Source of the DNA: Treponema sp.
GTDB lineage: Bacteria; Spirochaetota; Spirochaetia; Treponematales; Breznakiellaceae
Length of the DNA: 49,517 bases
Direction: 5' to 3'
Assembly: GCA_031274035.1 (NCBI GenBank)
Contig: JAISQR010000113.1
Span: forward strand, 1 to 49,517
Shown: in pieces, positions 8,052-16,792 of the stretch
Position numbering within the stretch: the first letter of the stretch is position 1
Layout of the letters: every line of letters starts with the position of its first letter
The notes under the pieces: model-generated
The model's database searches: none
The model's input: the letters and a program-made list of their open reading frames with translations, nothing else
Told to the model about the DNA's origin: nothing
Program-made: the position numbers and the translations under genes

Positions 8052-9371
8052 CTAATTATCTATACTTGCCCTTACTTCCTTGAATATCAGTTTCCTCGCG
8101 GCAGGGGGGCTGTCCGTATATTCAAGGGCGTCTTCAAGCTGGGGGATAGCGGCTTTAAGGCCCTCCTCGTCCCGTGCGTAAACTTCCATAATCAGGTCTC
8201 CAGCCTTTAGCCCAGCGCCGCTTTTCCGCAGGAAATGTACGCCGGCCGTGGGACTGACCGATTCCCCTGTGCGGTTCCTGCCTACGCCGAGCACCACTGC
8301 TGCATGACCTACCTTCCATGCGTCTATCCGCGCTATATAGCCCCCGCAGGGGGCTCTCAACTCGGCCCTGTGCGCTGAACGGTAGTTTCCCCGCATATCC
8401 AGCAATTTTTTTACATCTCCGCCCTGGCTTTCCACATTGTGCAGAAAAAGCTCGCGGGGCTTTCCTCCGGCAAGGGCCTCTTCGCAAACGGCCCTGCCTT
8501 CCTGCGGATCGACGGCCTTACCCCCCAGCATAACCATACGGGCGGCAAGTTCCAGCGTTACTTCCATAAGATCGGCAGGCCCCCGGCCCTCAAGACAATC
8601 CAGGCTCTCCTCAATTTCAAGGAAATTACCGGTCATATTGCCCAAGGGCTCGTCCATATCGGTCAGCAGGGCTATCATCTTCTTCCCCATAGCCGTCCAG
8701 GTGTTTACCAGCGAGACGGCCAGCTTTTCCCCCTCCAGAGGATCCTTCATAAAGGCTCCCGACCCGAATTTCACATCCAGTACTAGGGCTTCCGCACCCT
8801 CGGCAGCTTTTTTGGAGAGTATACTTGCCGTGATGAGGGGTATGGACTCCACCGTACCCGTTACGTCCCGCAGACCGTAGAGCAGCCTGTCCGCGGGTAC
8901 TGTTTCCCTGGTCTGACCGGTCATAGCGTAGCCGCATTCCCGCAGTATTTCGCGGAATTCATCGGCAGAAAGGCCGGTGCGGTAGCCGGGGATAGACTCC
9001 AGCTTGTCCAGCGTACCGCCGGTATGACCCAGAGCGCGGCCCGACATCATAGGGTCCTTTATACCCAAGGATGCGATGAGCGGCGCAAGTATAAGGCTGG
9101 TCTTGTCGCCAACGCCGCCCGTGGAATGTTTGTCCACAAAAGGCCCCTCTATCCCGCTTAGGTCTATAACCGTACCGGATCTCAGCATGGCCTCGGTTAG
9201 AACCGCAGTCTCCTGCGGACTCATCCCCTGAAAGTACACCGCCATAGCCCATGCGGAAACCTGATAATCAGGAATATCTCCTGCGGTATAGCCGCGGATA
9301 AGGAATTCTATCTCTTCACGGGAAAGCTCTTTCCCTGCCCGCTTATTCATGATGATGTCAACTGCCCTCAT
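8052..9371 (-). CDS. Pyrimidine-nucleoside / thymidine phosphorylase
   Basis: Salvage enzyme of 439 residues that cleaves thymidine and/or uridine with phosphate to the base and (deoxy)ribose-1-phosphate. The glycosyltransferase family 3 helical domain carries the signature SGRALGHTGGTLDKLESIPG, and the phosphate site is VDKHSTGGVGDKTSL. The C-terminal alpha/beta domain is complete, which matches the Pdp/DeoA length. Sequence alone does not separate thymidine-specific DeoA from broader Pdp. It starts 26 bases after the second flotillin gene, at the end of that operon. Confidence 0.92.
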   Translation of the reverse strand: MRAVDIIMNKRAGKELSREEIEFLIRGYTAGDIPDYQVSAWAMAVYFQGMSPQETAVLTEAMLRSGTVIDLSGIEGPFVDKHSTGGVGDKTSLILAPLIASLGIKDPMMSGRALGHTGGTLDKLESIPGYRTGLSADEFREILRECGYAMTGQTRETVPADRLLYGLRDVTGTVESIPLITASILSKKAAEGAEALVLDVKFGSGAFMKDPLEGEKLAVSLVNTWTAMGKKMIALLTDMDEPLGNMTGNFLEIEESLDCLEGRGPADLMEVTLELAARMVMLGGKAVDPQEGRAVCEEALAGGKPRELFLHNVESQGGDVKKLLDMRGNYRSAHRAELRAPCGGYIARIDAWKVGHAAVVLGVGRNRTGESVSPTAGVHFLRKSGAGLKAGDLIMEVYARDEEGLKAAIPQLEDALEYTDSPPAARKLIFKEVRASIDN

Positions 9372-9397
9372 GGCGCCCTCCGTCGTTCCGGTTAGCT

Positions 9398-10633
9398 TTA
9401 ATTTTTCGTTTCGGCTTGCAAAGCCGCAGCCACTATCCGGTTGCGGGCTTCCGCTACCGCATCCGGGTGTATGGCTGATATAGGTTCCCTCTCGGAGCCT
9501 GTGCCGGTAATGACCGATATATGCTTGGCCGGATAATGGGTAAGGGTCTCGGTAAAAGGCTCGAAAAGCCGCTCAAAGTTATCAATAAGCCATACCTGCC
9601 GGGCATCGCCCTTGGCCTCCTGCATGGTTTTCAGGGTTATTTCAAGCTGTTCAATTTCCGCCTTGGCAACCTCGTACCATGAAGAAACTTCGGCTTTTGC
9701 GTTCAGTATGGCCTTTGATTTAAGGGCCTGAGCGGGGGTAAGTATCTCCGCGCGGTAACGGTTTCTAAGCAGTTCTATGTTCTGCTTTTCCGCCTCAAGC
9801 TGGGACTTTATTCCCGAAACTCTGGCGCGGGCATTGGCCGCTTCCTGCTCGACGCCCACCTTTTCACGCTGATTTTCCTCGGCCAGCCTTACCCTTACCT
9901 TGGTTCTCAATCCTTCCAGTTCGTTTTTCAGGTTTTTTACCTCAGTTTCGCCACGCCGCCGTTCCGCCTGTTCCGCCGCGGCAGCTTTGGCTTCGGCCTG
10001 GGCCTCCCGCGCCTTGGTTTCCGCGTTGGCTGACTGTATGCGCTTGAGGAGTGCAATATAGAGGTCGGGCTCGTTTACGCCCGGCAGCCGGTGATCGTCA
10101 ACGTCGGCTATGTTCATCGTAGTGATTTCGAGCCCTATGTTTTCAAGGTCATTCTTGCAGACATTGATCATCTTGGCCACAAGGGTGTCCTTATCCTTCA
10201 TAACCTGCTCAGGGGTCATGCTGGCGATGGAATCCCTCAGATGGCCTTCGATAATGTCCCCGGCAATATTGGCAAGGTTCTCGCGATCTGAGGCAAGTTC
10301 CAGTATGCGGGTTACCGCGTAGGAACGGCCAGCTTCATTGCCGGCTATTGCAAAAGAGACTGTAGCCTTGACATTGAGGGGCACTATACCGGCGGCAATG
10401 GCCGAATCTACCGCGACCTCAATAGTGATAGGCGTAAGGTCGAATTTGCTGAACCGCTGTATAAGGGGGATGATGAAGGCTCTGCCGCCTGAAAAGGTTC
10501 TAAACCCTTTGGGTTTGCCGGAACCGGTAACAACGCCCAACTCATTACCGCCTACTATCTTCATGTTGGTGATAAGCTGGATTAAAATGGTGATCCCAAC
10601 AAGGCCGCCCAGAACCGCTATAAATATGATCAT
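9398..10633 (-). CDS. Flotillin-like SPFH (band 7) protein, second of a pair
   Basis: Membrane scaffold protein of 411 residues. An N-terminal membrane segment (about 2-22) is followed by an SPFH/band 7 domain (about 25-190), a long Ala/Glu-rich coiled coil (about 200-330) and a C-terminal region that in this family mediates oligomerisation. It overlaps the preceding SPFH gene by four bases. Two SPFH genes behind an NfeD-like gene form the usual bacterial flotillin arrangement. The substrate or membrane function cannot be read from the sequence. Confidence 0.85.
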   Translation of the reverse strand: MIIFIAVLGGLVGITILIQLITNMKIVGGNELGVVTGSGKPKGFRTFSGGRAFIIPLIQRFSKFDLTPITIEVAVDSAIAAGIVPLNVKATVSFAIAGNEAGRSYAVTRILELASDRENLANIAGDIIEGHLRDSIASMTPEQVMKDKDTLVAKMINVCKNDLENIGLEITTMNIADVDDHRLPGVNEPDLYIALLKRIQSANAETKAREAQAEAKAAAAEQAERRRGETEVKNLKNELEGLRTKVRVRLAEENQREKVGVEQEAANARARVSGIKSQLEAEKQNIELLRNRYRAEILTPAQALKSKAILNAKAEVSSWYEVAKAEIEQLEITLKTMQEAKGDARQVWLIDNFERLFEPFTETLTHYPAKHISVITGTGSEREPISAIHPDAVAEARNRIVAAALQAETKN

Positions 10634-11949
10634 TTTCCACCCCCCAAAGAAGAACCGGCTGATGCCGCCAGCGTTTTAACATCTATCCCAAAGGCATCGG
10701 CAAAGGTCTTGAGAAAATCGGCAAACGCACGAGGGCCCCTGTTAACCGCGCCTGAAAAACCTTCGGCGTCGTTCATAACGATAAAGGTATCCACCGATCC
10801 TTTCTTCGCGGCAGCCATGTATTGTTCGTAGAGCAGGGGCAGTTTCTGCTGTAGGAAGATAACGCCGGCCGCATCGGCGCCGTAAGAACCCAGAAGCCGG
10901 GCTTTGGACTTTAGGATATCGTTGTGTGCGGACTGAAGTATGCTTACCGCATTCCTCTCGCCTTCGGCAATGATACGGGCTTCTTCTTCGCGGGCTTCGG
11001 CTTCCAGGGTTACCGCCGACTGGTTCTTGAGTTTCTGCAACTCGACCAGCATGGCCTGAACCGATGCCTCGCCCTGGTTGGCCGCTTCCGCAATAGCCTG
11101 ATCCGCCTTAAATTTGGCCTCACTGATAAGCCCAGAGGATTCCCGGCGGTAGACCTCCAGTTCCTGCCGTGCGGCAATGATGGCCTCGTCCGCAGCGTTC
11201 TTTGCCACCTCAATACGCTTACGGGCATCGCTTTCGGCCTGATCCGCAACGGCCCGCAGCCGCGATTCCTCAATTTCAACCTGGCGCCGTTTTTCCGCCA
11301 GGGTTTTTTGGGCCAGGTTCGCAATGTAGTTGGAGGTATCCCAGATTTTTTGCAGGGATACCGAAACGACCTTCATGCCGAAGGAACGGAGGTCCGAGTT
11401 AATGTCATCCAGAAGTTCCGCCCTAAACTGCGCCCTTTCGCCTATGGTTCCGTCATCGTTGGTTTCTCCCGCATCTTCCATACCTATGGCCTGGAGGGGG
11501 GTGGCCTTGTTAAGAGCGCCCCTGAAATTGCCTATCAGGGTCTGCTGTATCTGGTCGTGTATCTGCTGGATACTCTTACCCATAAGCCGTTCTACCGCAC
11601 TGTAGAGCATACTTTCATCATCATCATCAATACAGACGCAGGCTGTCGCATCGGCCCCTACCGTAATGCCGTTGGCGCTGTTCACCCCTTCAACCCGTAC
11701 ATTGATAGGAAACACGTCAAGGTCAAGGCTGCCGAGGGTTTGGAAATAGGGGAGTACAATAGCGCGTCCCCTGTCCACCGAAAAACCGAAGGTTCTGCCG
11801 TGCCTGCGGGTCTTGCGGCCGGTTACCACGAGTATCCGGTCGGGCCGCGCAACATGGATAAATTTTTTGAGGATGGCAATTATCAGGATAAACGCAACAA
11901 CCCCAAGCGTCCCAAAGATAATGCCCTGGGTCATATCATACATATTCAT
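10630..11949 (-). CDS. Flotillin-like SPFH (band 7) protein, first of a pair
   Basis: SPFH protein of 439 residues with an N-terminal helix (about 8-30), a band 7 domain and a long coiled coil rich in EAEAREEEAR-type heptads. The C-terminus is Gly/Ser rich. It differs from its downstream partner in the SPFH domain but shares the architecture, so the two probably hetero-oligomerise. It follows the NfeD-like gene by 40 bases and overlaps the second SPFH gene by four. Confidence 0.85.
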   Translation of the reverse strand: MNMYDMTQGIIFGTLGVVAFILIIAILKKFIHVARPDRILVVTGRKTRRHGRTFGFSVDRGRAIVLPYFQTLGSLDLDVFPINVRVEGVNSANGITVGADATACVCIDDDDESMLYSAVERLMGKSIQQIHDQIQQTLIGNFRGALNKATPLQAIGMEDAGETNDDGTIGERAQFRAELLDDINSDLRSFGMKVVSVSLQKIWDTSNYIANLAQKTLAEKRRQVEIEESRLRAVADQAESDARKRIEVAKNAADEAIIAARQELEVYRRESSGLISEAKFKADQAIAEAANQGEASVQAMLVELQKLKNQSAVTLEAEAREEEARIIAEGERNAVSILQSAHNDILKSKARLLGSYGADAAGVIFLQQKLPLLYEQYMAAAKKGSVDTFIVMNDAEGFSGAVNRGPRAFADFLKTFADAFGIDVKTLAASAGSSLGGGK

Positions 11950-11989
11950 ACTATATCCTTTATAATGTAATTTCTATTCACAACTACAA

Positions 11990-12676
11990 CTATTCAATCC
12001 AAAACTGATGTTCATCATAATCTACAATACGCACTCCGCTGCCTTTGGCGAAGGAAGCCTTTTCATCTTTACAGCGAACATAGACTTCCCGTTCCCTGCC
12101 GAATTGCCGTACTATTGCCTTGCCTATTTGACCGGGGCCTACCGGTACGCTGATAACCGCCGTTTCCATAAGCATCTCTTCAGATTTTATGGAAGAATCT
12201 ATATCGTTTCGTATCAGTTTCCGAAGAATTTTGCCCAATACAGCAAGACCTGCGCCCGCGGCGCCGGCCCAGAGAAGGCTGCTTAATGCCGAACGCCCGG
12301 TAAAAAACGCAAAAAGCCCCGTGGGGCCTGCCCCTAGGGAAAAGTACACCGCTGTCCTGAGCAAACCCATAAGACGTGTGATAAAACGGATACCGGTATT
12401 TCCAGAGCCAAGCAAAGCGCCCGCTTCCCCGTGCCGGAAACTATCGTTTGCGCGCCCTGTATGGTCAGGGATATAATCATCACCGGCGTGATAGCCGTCA
12501 TCATGGCCGCCGCCGGTATCAACGCCTCCGTCCGTATGATCGCCGGTATCGGCTGATTCATCACCGCCTGAAGTATCCTGCTCCCCGGCATGATCCAGAA
12601 AACCCAAGAAATCTATAACGGTAACACCCAGACCGAATATGGTAAGGGCGGTATAGAGGACAAAAAAATTTCCCAT
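11990..12676 (-). CDS. NfeD/YqiJ-like membrane protein with C-terminal OB fold
   Basis: Protein of 228 residues: an N-terminal membrane segment (about 5-25), then a low-complexity Asp/Gly/His-rich loop (about 30-80; HDDGYHAGDD and similar), further hydrophobic segments (about 100-155) and a C-terminal domain of about 60 residues resembling the NfeD OB fold (ETAVISVPVGPGQIGKAIV...). NfeD-like proteins accompany flotillins in bacteria, and here two flotillin genes follow directly. The Asp/His-rich loop could bind metal; this is inference. It heads the operon 12676-8052. Confidence 0.75.
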   Translation of the reverse strand: MGNFFVLYTALTIFGLGVTVIDFLGFLDHAGEQDTSGGDESADTGDHTDGGVDTGGGHDDGYHAGDDYIPDHTGRANDSFRHGEAGALLGSGNTGIRFITRLMGLLRTAVYFSLGAGPTGLFAFFTGRSALSSLLWAGAAGAGLAVLGKILRKLIRNDIDSSIKSEEMLMETAVISVPVGPGQIGKAIVRQFGREREVYVRCKDEKASFAKGSGVRIVDYDEHQFWIE

Positions 12677-12928
12677 ACCTGGTAAGTATCACCTTAATAG
12701 AGAAATATAGCAAGTAATTTCAAACTGTGGTATGTGAATACGATATGCTAATCTATGTATAAAAGGACTTAAAAAGGTCAAATCATAGCCGATTTAGAAT
12801 ACTATCACTTTAACAAACCCTAAAACTCATAAAAACGACGGTCGTAAAAATACGGCTATGGACGATTATTACAATCGGCAGACCCCGGCGCCCAATACCG
12901 CCCCTGCCCAAAACCACCGCGCTATAAT

Positions 12929-13001
12929 TCGGCGAGGGGGGATTTGAACCCCCGATGTTCAGTTCCCAAAACTGATGGCTTAACCACTGGCCTACCCACC
13001 G
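12929..13001 (-). tRNA. tRNA-Pro (anticodon UGG)
   Basis: A 73-base cloverleaf. The acceptor CGGTGGG pairs with CTCGCCG (two G-U wobbles), with discriminator A. The D-arm GGC/GCC has a GTGGTTA loop. The anticodon stem TCAGT/ACTGA has loop TTTGGGA, giving anticodon TGG followed by G37. The variable loop is five bases, and the T-arm is GGGGG-TTCAAAT-CCCCC. The 3' CCA is not encoded, as the genomic sequence continues ATT. Confidence 0.95.
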
Positions 13002-13010
13002 TATTCTTTT

Positions 13011-13040
13011 ACTATAATTCTTCTGTTCCCTCAACGTCAA
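13011..13040 (-). promoter_or_regulatory. Promoter of tRNA-Pro
   Basis: On the minus strand: TTGACG (13040-13035), an 18-base spacer and TATAGT (13016-13011). The -10 box ends nine bases before the mature tRNA 5' end, so the precursor would have almost no leader. Confidence 0.65.
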
Positions 13041-13119
13041 TACACCATAACGTAACGTTGCCCATGACCTCGGCATTTCTTCTAAAAGTATGCGGAACCG
13101 TTGAAGATGGAGAGCGGTA

Positions 13120-13297
13120 CTAGCAGTTTGTTGCGCTTCGCGCATAAAATGGTATAAATATTCATAAGAATGAATATTTATACCTTACAAACTCCGAATA
13201 CTCGAAGAGTACAGTATGCCCATTAATCGGGATTTTTTGCATGAATATGCAAAAAATCCACAAGTGCAATCGGACACGAAGTGTCCGCGGCTGCTAG
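13120..13297 (+). repeat. CTAG-bounded palindromic repeat, copy B (178 bp)
   Basis: CTAG at both ends (13120 and 13294), extended by flanks to GTACTAGCAG...CTGCTAGTAC. It contains the GGTATAAATATTCAT stem with its exact complement, the GATTTTTTGCAT/ATGCAAAAAATC stem, and the CGGACAC-GAA-GTGTCCG hairpin near the right end. It is longer than copies H and L because of an extra ACTCGAAGAGTACAGT-like insert. Confidence 0.92.
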
Positions 13298-13334
13298 TAC
13301 TTTGTTTAGGCTAAATAAACTGATAAAGAATTTA

Positions 13335-13466
13335 ACCACTGACCTCACGGACCACATAGAAAAATAGGGAAAAGCTGGAAAAATATCGGAAATAGGCCGA
13401 TTTTACTTCAAGTTTACCCTTTTTCTTCGTCCGTGTTGTCTGTGTGGTCCGCGGTTAAACCTATTG
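13335..13466. repeat. Inverted pair of an AACCrCGGACCACA-type sequence
   Basis: The left arm TTTAACCACTGACCTCACGG continues into ACCACA, and is mirrored on the right by CGTCCGTGTTGTCTGTGTGG followed by TCCGCGGTTAAA. The complement of the right arm begins TTTAACCGCGGACCACACAG. About 75 bases separate the arms. Similar short-period 'ACCACAGACACAGAC' tracts occur between genes in many unrelated bacteria. No gene is visible between 13298 and 13485. Confidence 0.6.
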
Positions 13467-13485
13467 ATTTGACCTAATCAAGCTA

Positions 13486-13521
13486 CTAGGAGTTTGTGGG
13501 CAAAGCCGCACAAACTCCTAG
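13486..13521. repeat. Miniature 36-bp CTAG element (copy C)
   Basis: CTAGGAGTTTGTG, a ten-base core GGCAAAGCCG and CACAAACTCCTAG: a perfect 13-bp terminal inverted repeat with nothing between but the core. The same terminal sequence begins or ends copies I and K, so this looks like an internally deleted family member. Confidence 0.85.
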
Positions 13522-13628
13522 AAATTTCCTTGATAAGAATCGTTATACGTTCATTATAAAACCAATAGCGACATAAAAATTACCATTGGCTATTTGGCTA
13601 ATTTAAAATTAACATGGATAATGAAAGT

Positions 13629-13805
13629 ACAAGGGGTTTGTTGCGCTTTGTGCAACAAATGATATTTATACCTTACAAATTCCGAATGCTCGAAGAAGCA
13701 CAGTACGCAAAAAATCCCGATCAATGGACGTGTAGGTGTACAAAAGGCATACCGGGCAAAAAAATCCACAAGTGCAATCGGATAAGAAGTGTCCGCGGCT
13801 GCTAG
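13629..13805 (+). repeat. Degenerate CTAG repeat, copy D
   Basis: Recognisable family order with many changes: GGGGTTTGTTGCGCTTTGTGC, ATATTTATACCTTACAAATTCC, AAAAAATCC, ACAAGTGCAATCGG, GTGTCCGCGGCTGCTAG. The first palindrome is broken. The internal piece GTGTAGGTGTACAAAAGGCA resembles a piece of copy K. The intact right-end CTAG (13802-13805) lies only six bases before the first possible ATG of the XRE gene (13812). Confidence 0.75.
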
Positions 13806-13820
13806 AATGGTATGGGTTAC

Positions 13821-14171
13821 ATGGAAGAAAAGTTTACCGGCGATATTATCCGCAAAATATTCAGCAGAAATTTAAAGCGGCTTCGTTCTTTACAAAATAT
13901 TTCCCAGTTTACCTTAGCAGCCCAGACAGGATTAACGCATAACTTTATTGCCGATATTGAAAACTGTAAAAAATGGGTATCACCGATGACTATAGAAAAA
14001 CTTTCCGCCGCCCTCCAGGTGGAACCCTATCAGTTCTTTCTTTCTGATATGCAGTCCAAGAATCCGCCTGATGCCTTTTTTACCGTATACCTTGATGATT
14101 TTTCTGATACTCTACAAAAGATGGTTCATGAATTAAAGCTCCGCTACATCGAGGATGCGGAGGAAAATTAA
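13821..14171 (+). CDS. XRE-family helix-turn-helix regulator
   Basis: Small DNA-binding protein of about 116 residues. A Cro/C1-type helix-turn-helix is seen from about 15 to 70 (NLKRLRSLQNISQFTLAAQT, then GLTHNFIADIEN and ISAALQVEP-like LSAALQVEP). A C-terminal acidic helical tail follows (about 80-116). Neither in-frame ATG (13812 or 13821) has a good ribosome binding site. The gene begins directly after degenerate repeat copy D, so its expression signals may lie within the repeat. The target is unknown. Confidence 0.8.
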   Translation: MEEKFTGDIIRKIFSRNLKRLRSLQNISQFTLAAQTGLTHNFIADIENCKKWVSPMTIEKLSAALQVEPYQFFLSDMQSKNPPDAFFTVYLDDFSDTLQKMVHELKLRYIEDAEEN

Positions 14172-14217
14172 GAACCTGCGTAACTATAGACTCTTAAAAA
14201 TCTGTATTTCTATGTTT

Positions 14218-15345
14218 TTAGCCTTCATATATCCGTTTGACCCTCTTGTTGATATTGCAGGTTATTTCGTAAGGGATAGTACCGGTTACCGCGGCCATGT
14301 CTGCGGCATCCTGCATTCCAGGCCCGAATATACAGGCTTTTGCCCAGCGGGGGATTTTAGCACCCGCTCCCAGGTTTACCATGCACTGATCCATACATAT
14401 CCTCCCTATAAGCGGGTAAAGCCCGCCCTCCATACGCACCTTCCACTTGCCGCTTAGGGAGCGGGGCAGTCCATCCCCATAACCAAGCGGAAGTATACCG
14501 ATAGTCGTATCTTCCGCAGCGGTCCATGTTCTGCCGTATGAAACTGACTCCCCCTGTTTTATGTGCTTTATAGAAACAATCTGGGTGGAAAGTTCCATGA
14601 TCGGCTTTACCGGCAGGGCCGCGGGGCCGTCTTTAAAGGGGGAATAACCATAAAGCGCTATGCCCGGCCGTACCATATCGAACCACGCATCTTCATGCAA
14701 GGCTGTAGCCCCGGAATTGGCCGCATGAACTATGCCGGGGTGTAATCCCCCAGCCTTAATACCTTCTACCGCTTCCCTAAAGCGCACAAGCTGCGTCTTT
14801 GTCCAGCCTATGTCGTCTTCCGTTGTAGAATCGGAGGCCGCAAGATGCGTGGCTACACCCGCCAGTTCCAGGTTTTTCTGACGGCAGATAAAGGCCGCTA
14901 GATCAGGGGCTTCTTCCGGACGGCAGCCTGCACGGCCCATACCGGTATCAATCTTGAGATGCACAGGAAAAGGCTGTCTCCCTTTCGGCCCGGGCAGGGC
15001 GGATTCGAGGGCATCCGCAAGAAGCCTGATAAATTCCCTATCAAAAACAAAGGGAGTAAGATGAAGAGCAATAAGCCGGGGGAGTTCTTCCGGCAAGGGC
15101 AGAGTGAAGAGCAGTATAGGCGCGTCTATTCCGGCTTCCCGCAGTTCCGCCCCCTCGTCTACCGCGGCGACGGCAAGACAGTCCGCCCCGGCCTCAAGCC
15201 CTGCCCTGGCAACAGGAACAGCCCCATGACCATAGGCGTCGGCCTTTACCGGCAGGCAGATGAGGGGGAACCCAATACGCTCCCGCACTACCCTGATATT
15301 TTGCCTAAGATTATCAAGATGGATAATTGCCCTTGTTGCCCTCAT
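14218..15345 (-). CDS. alr: Alanine racemase
   Basis: PLP-dependent enzyme of 375 residues that interconverts L- and D-alanine for peptidoglycan. The PLP-binding lysine is K34 in PVKADAYGHGA. The second catalytic residue is the tyrosine in ESVSYGRTW. The family's PLGYGDGLPR and GRICMDQCMVNLG stretches are present. It converges with the XRE gene and lies 120 bases downstream of the UxaA-type large subunit. Length and motif order are normal. Confidence 0.95.
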   Translation of the reverse strand: MRATRAIIHLDNLRQNIRVVRERIGFPLICLPVKADAYGHGAVPVARAGLEAGADCLAVAAVDEGAELREAGIDAPILLFTLPLPEELPRLIALHLTPFVFDREFIRLLADALESALPGPKGRQPFPVHLKIDTGMGRAGCRPEEAPDLAAFICRQKNLELAGVATHLAASDSTTEDDIGWTKTQLVRFREAVEGIKAGGLHPGIVHAANSGATALHEDAWFDMVRPGIALYGYSPFKDGPAALPVKPIMELSTQIVSIKHIKQGESVSYGRTWTAAEDTTIGILPLGYGDGLPRSLSGKWKVRMEGGLYPLIGRICMDQCMVNLGAGAKIPRWAKACIFGPGMQDAADMAAVTGTIPYEITCNINKRVKRIYEG

Positions 15346-15465
15346 CCCATTTTTCCTTTTAGCTACAGGCTCTATGTCTTATATCCTGGCCTTACCGGTG
15401 CTTTTTTTGCTCAGTTGTCTTTGACATAACATTGAGGGGCAAGCATCCGCAAACTCCGCAGGTAT

Positions 15466-16692
15466 TTACCGCGGACAGGGTGCGGCGTCTTCTGCAAAAG
15501 GCGCGCTATAGCCCGGTCCTTTTCGGCCTTGCCTCCTCCCGATAACAAAGAGTTCATCCCCTCCAAGGAGTTCCGCGCGGGCAGGTTCCCCGGAGGCAAC
15601 GGCTATCATTTTATTGAAGAATTCTTCCCCCATTTGCCTTATGGTATGAGTACCCAAGATGATCCCCGCCGCATTAAAGTCCATGTCCGCCTTCATCTTC
15701 TGAAAGCAGAAATCGTTGCCGGTTACCTTGATAACCGGCACGAAAGGGAAACCTGTGGGGTTGCCCCTGCCTGTGGTAAAGGCTACAATTTGAGCGCCGC
15801 AGCCGACCATACCGGTAACTACCTCGCCGTCCTGACTTTCATACTTCATCAGGAACATACCGCGCTTTTCCTTTTCCGGCGGTATTGCATAATCCAGTAC
15901 ATCCACAATAGGCGAGGTTCCTGATTTGTGCACACCCCCCAGCGCCTTTTCTACAATGGAACTGACCCCGCCCTGAAAATTTCCCGGAGAGATAAGCTCA
16001 TTTCTACCCGGGTAGCGATCATCGCAGCCGGTACGCAGGACATCCTCTATTTCATAAATAGCGTCGTATATCTTTTTCGCTACATCTTTATTGATCGCAC
16101 GGGCAGCCAGCATGTCTTCGGTGCTGAGAAGCTCGTTAAGCTCCGAAAGTATGGCGCTGCCCCCCATGCCGGTAAGCATGTCGCTCATCACACCCAGGGT
16201 AGGGTTAGCGGCAAGACCGCTTGTAGCGTCGGTGCCGCCGCACTTGAGGGCAACGGTAAGCTGGGAAACATCGCATTCGATACGGGCCTTGCCCAACTCC
16301 GATGCGGCGAATTCCCTGAGTATACGCACGCCCTTCTCGATAGTAGGCCCTGTACCGTTTTCATCTTGAATGACGAGCATCTCCACCGGCTTTCCTGTCT
16401 TTTTTATACCTTCGTAGAGTTCTGCCGGTTTAAACCGTTCGCAGCCAAGTCCTACCACAAGAACAGCCGCAATATTCGGATGGCGGCCCATTGCTATGAG
16501 CGTCCGCGCACTCAGTTCAAAGTCGAATCCTACCTGGGTGCAACCCACGGGATGCCTCAAACAGATTGCCCCCTGTACTTGGCCGGCTATACGTTCCGCT
16601 GTTTTTGCCGCACAGAATACCGAAGGGATCACCGCCACATAGTTCCGTGTTCCTACCTGCCCGTCAGGACGCATATAACCCATAAATTTCAT
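15466..16692 (-). CDS. UxaA-family dehydratase, large (C-terminal) subunit
   Basis: Protein of 408 residues matching the large part of altronate / galactarate-type dehydratases (UxaA, GarD), which remove water from sugar acids using an iron cofactor. Conserved stretches: the N-terminal GYMRPDGQVGTRNYVAVIP, CLRHPVGCTQ, LKCGGTDATSGLAANP and FTTGRGNPTGFPFVPVIKV. In E. coli UxaA one polypeptide carries both parts; here the small SAF part is a separate upstream gene (16793-17059), 100 bases away. The exact sugar acid is not predictable. Confidence 0.88.
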   Translation of the reverse strand: MKFMGYMRPDGQVGTRNYVAVIPSVFCAAKTAERIAGQVQGAICLRHPVGCTQVGFDFELSARTLIAMGRHPNIAAVLVVGLGCERFKPAELYEGIKKTGKPVEMLVIQDENGTGPTIEKGVRILREFAASELGKARIECDVSQLTVALKCGGTDATSGLAANPTLGVMSDMLTGMGGSAILSELNELLSTEDMLAARAINKDVAKKIYDAIYEIEDVLRTGCDDRYPGRNELISPGNFQGGVSSIVEKALGGVHKSGTSPIVDVLDYAIPPEKEKRGMFLMKYESQDGEVVTGMVGCGAQIVAFTTGRGNPTGFPFVPVIKVTGNDFCFQKMKADMDFNAAGIILGTHTIRQMGEEFFNKMIAVASGEPARAELLGGDELFVIGRRQGRKGPGYSAPFAEDAAPCPR

Positions 16693-16714
16693 AATATCCC
16701 CAAGGATCCCCTGT

Positions 16715-16780
16715 TAAGGTATAAATTTACAATTTATTGTAAATTTATACGTTTTTTAGGCAAAGCCCCGCAAACTCCTC
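16715..16780 (-). repeat. Partial palindromic repeat (copy E) inside the UxaA gene pair
   Basis: A perfect 14-bp stem GTATAAATTTACAA / TTGTAAATTTATAC (16719-16750) with a four-base loop is followed by TTTTTTAGGCAAAGCCCCGC and AAACTCCTCG, the family terminus with CTAG changed to CTCG. The stem differs from other copies on both arms in matching positions. It nearly fills the gap between the two subunit genes. Confidence 0.7.
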
Positions 16781-16792
16781 GTACTCAAAAAC

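Noticed and set aside
8437-8880. Long antisense frame of 147 codons over the nucleoside phosphorylase gene
   Set aside because: It opposes a well-conserved enzyme gene, has no start signal and no domain; it is a by-product of codon bias.
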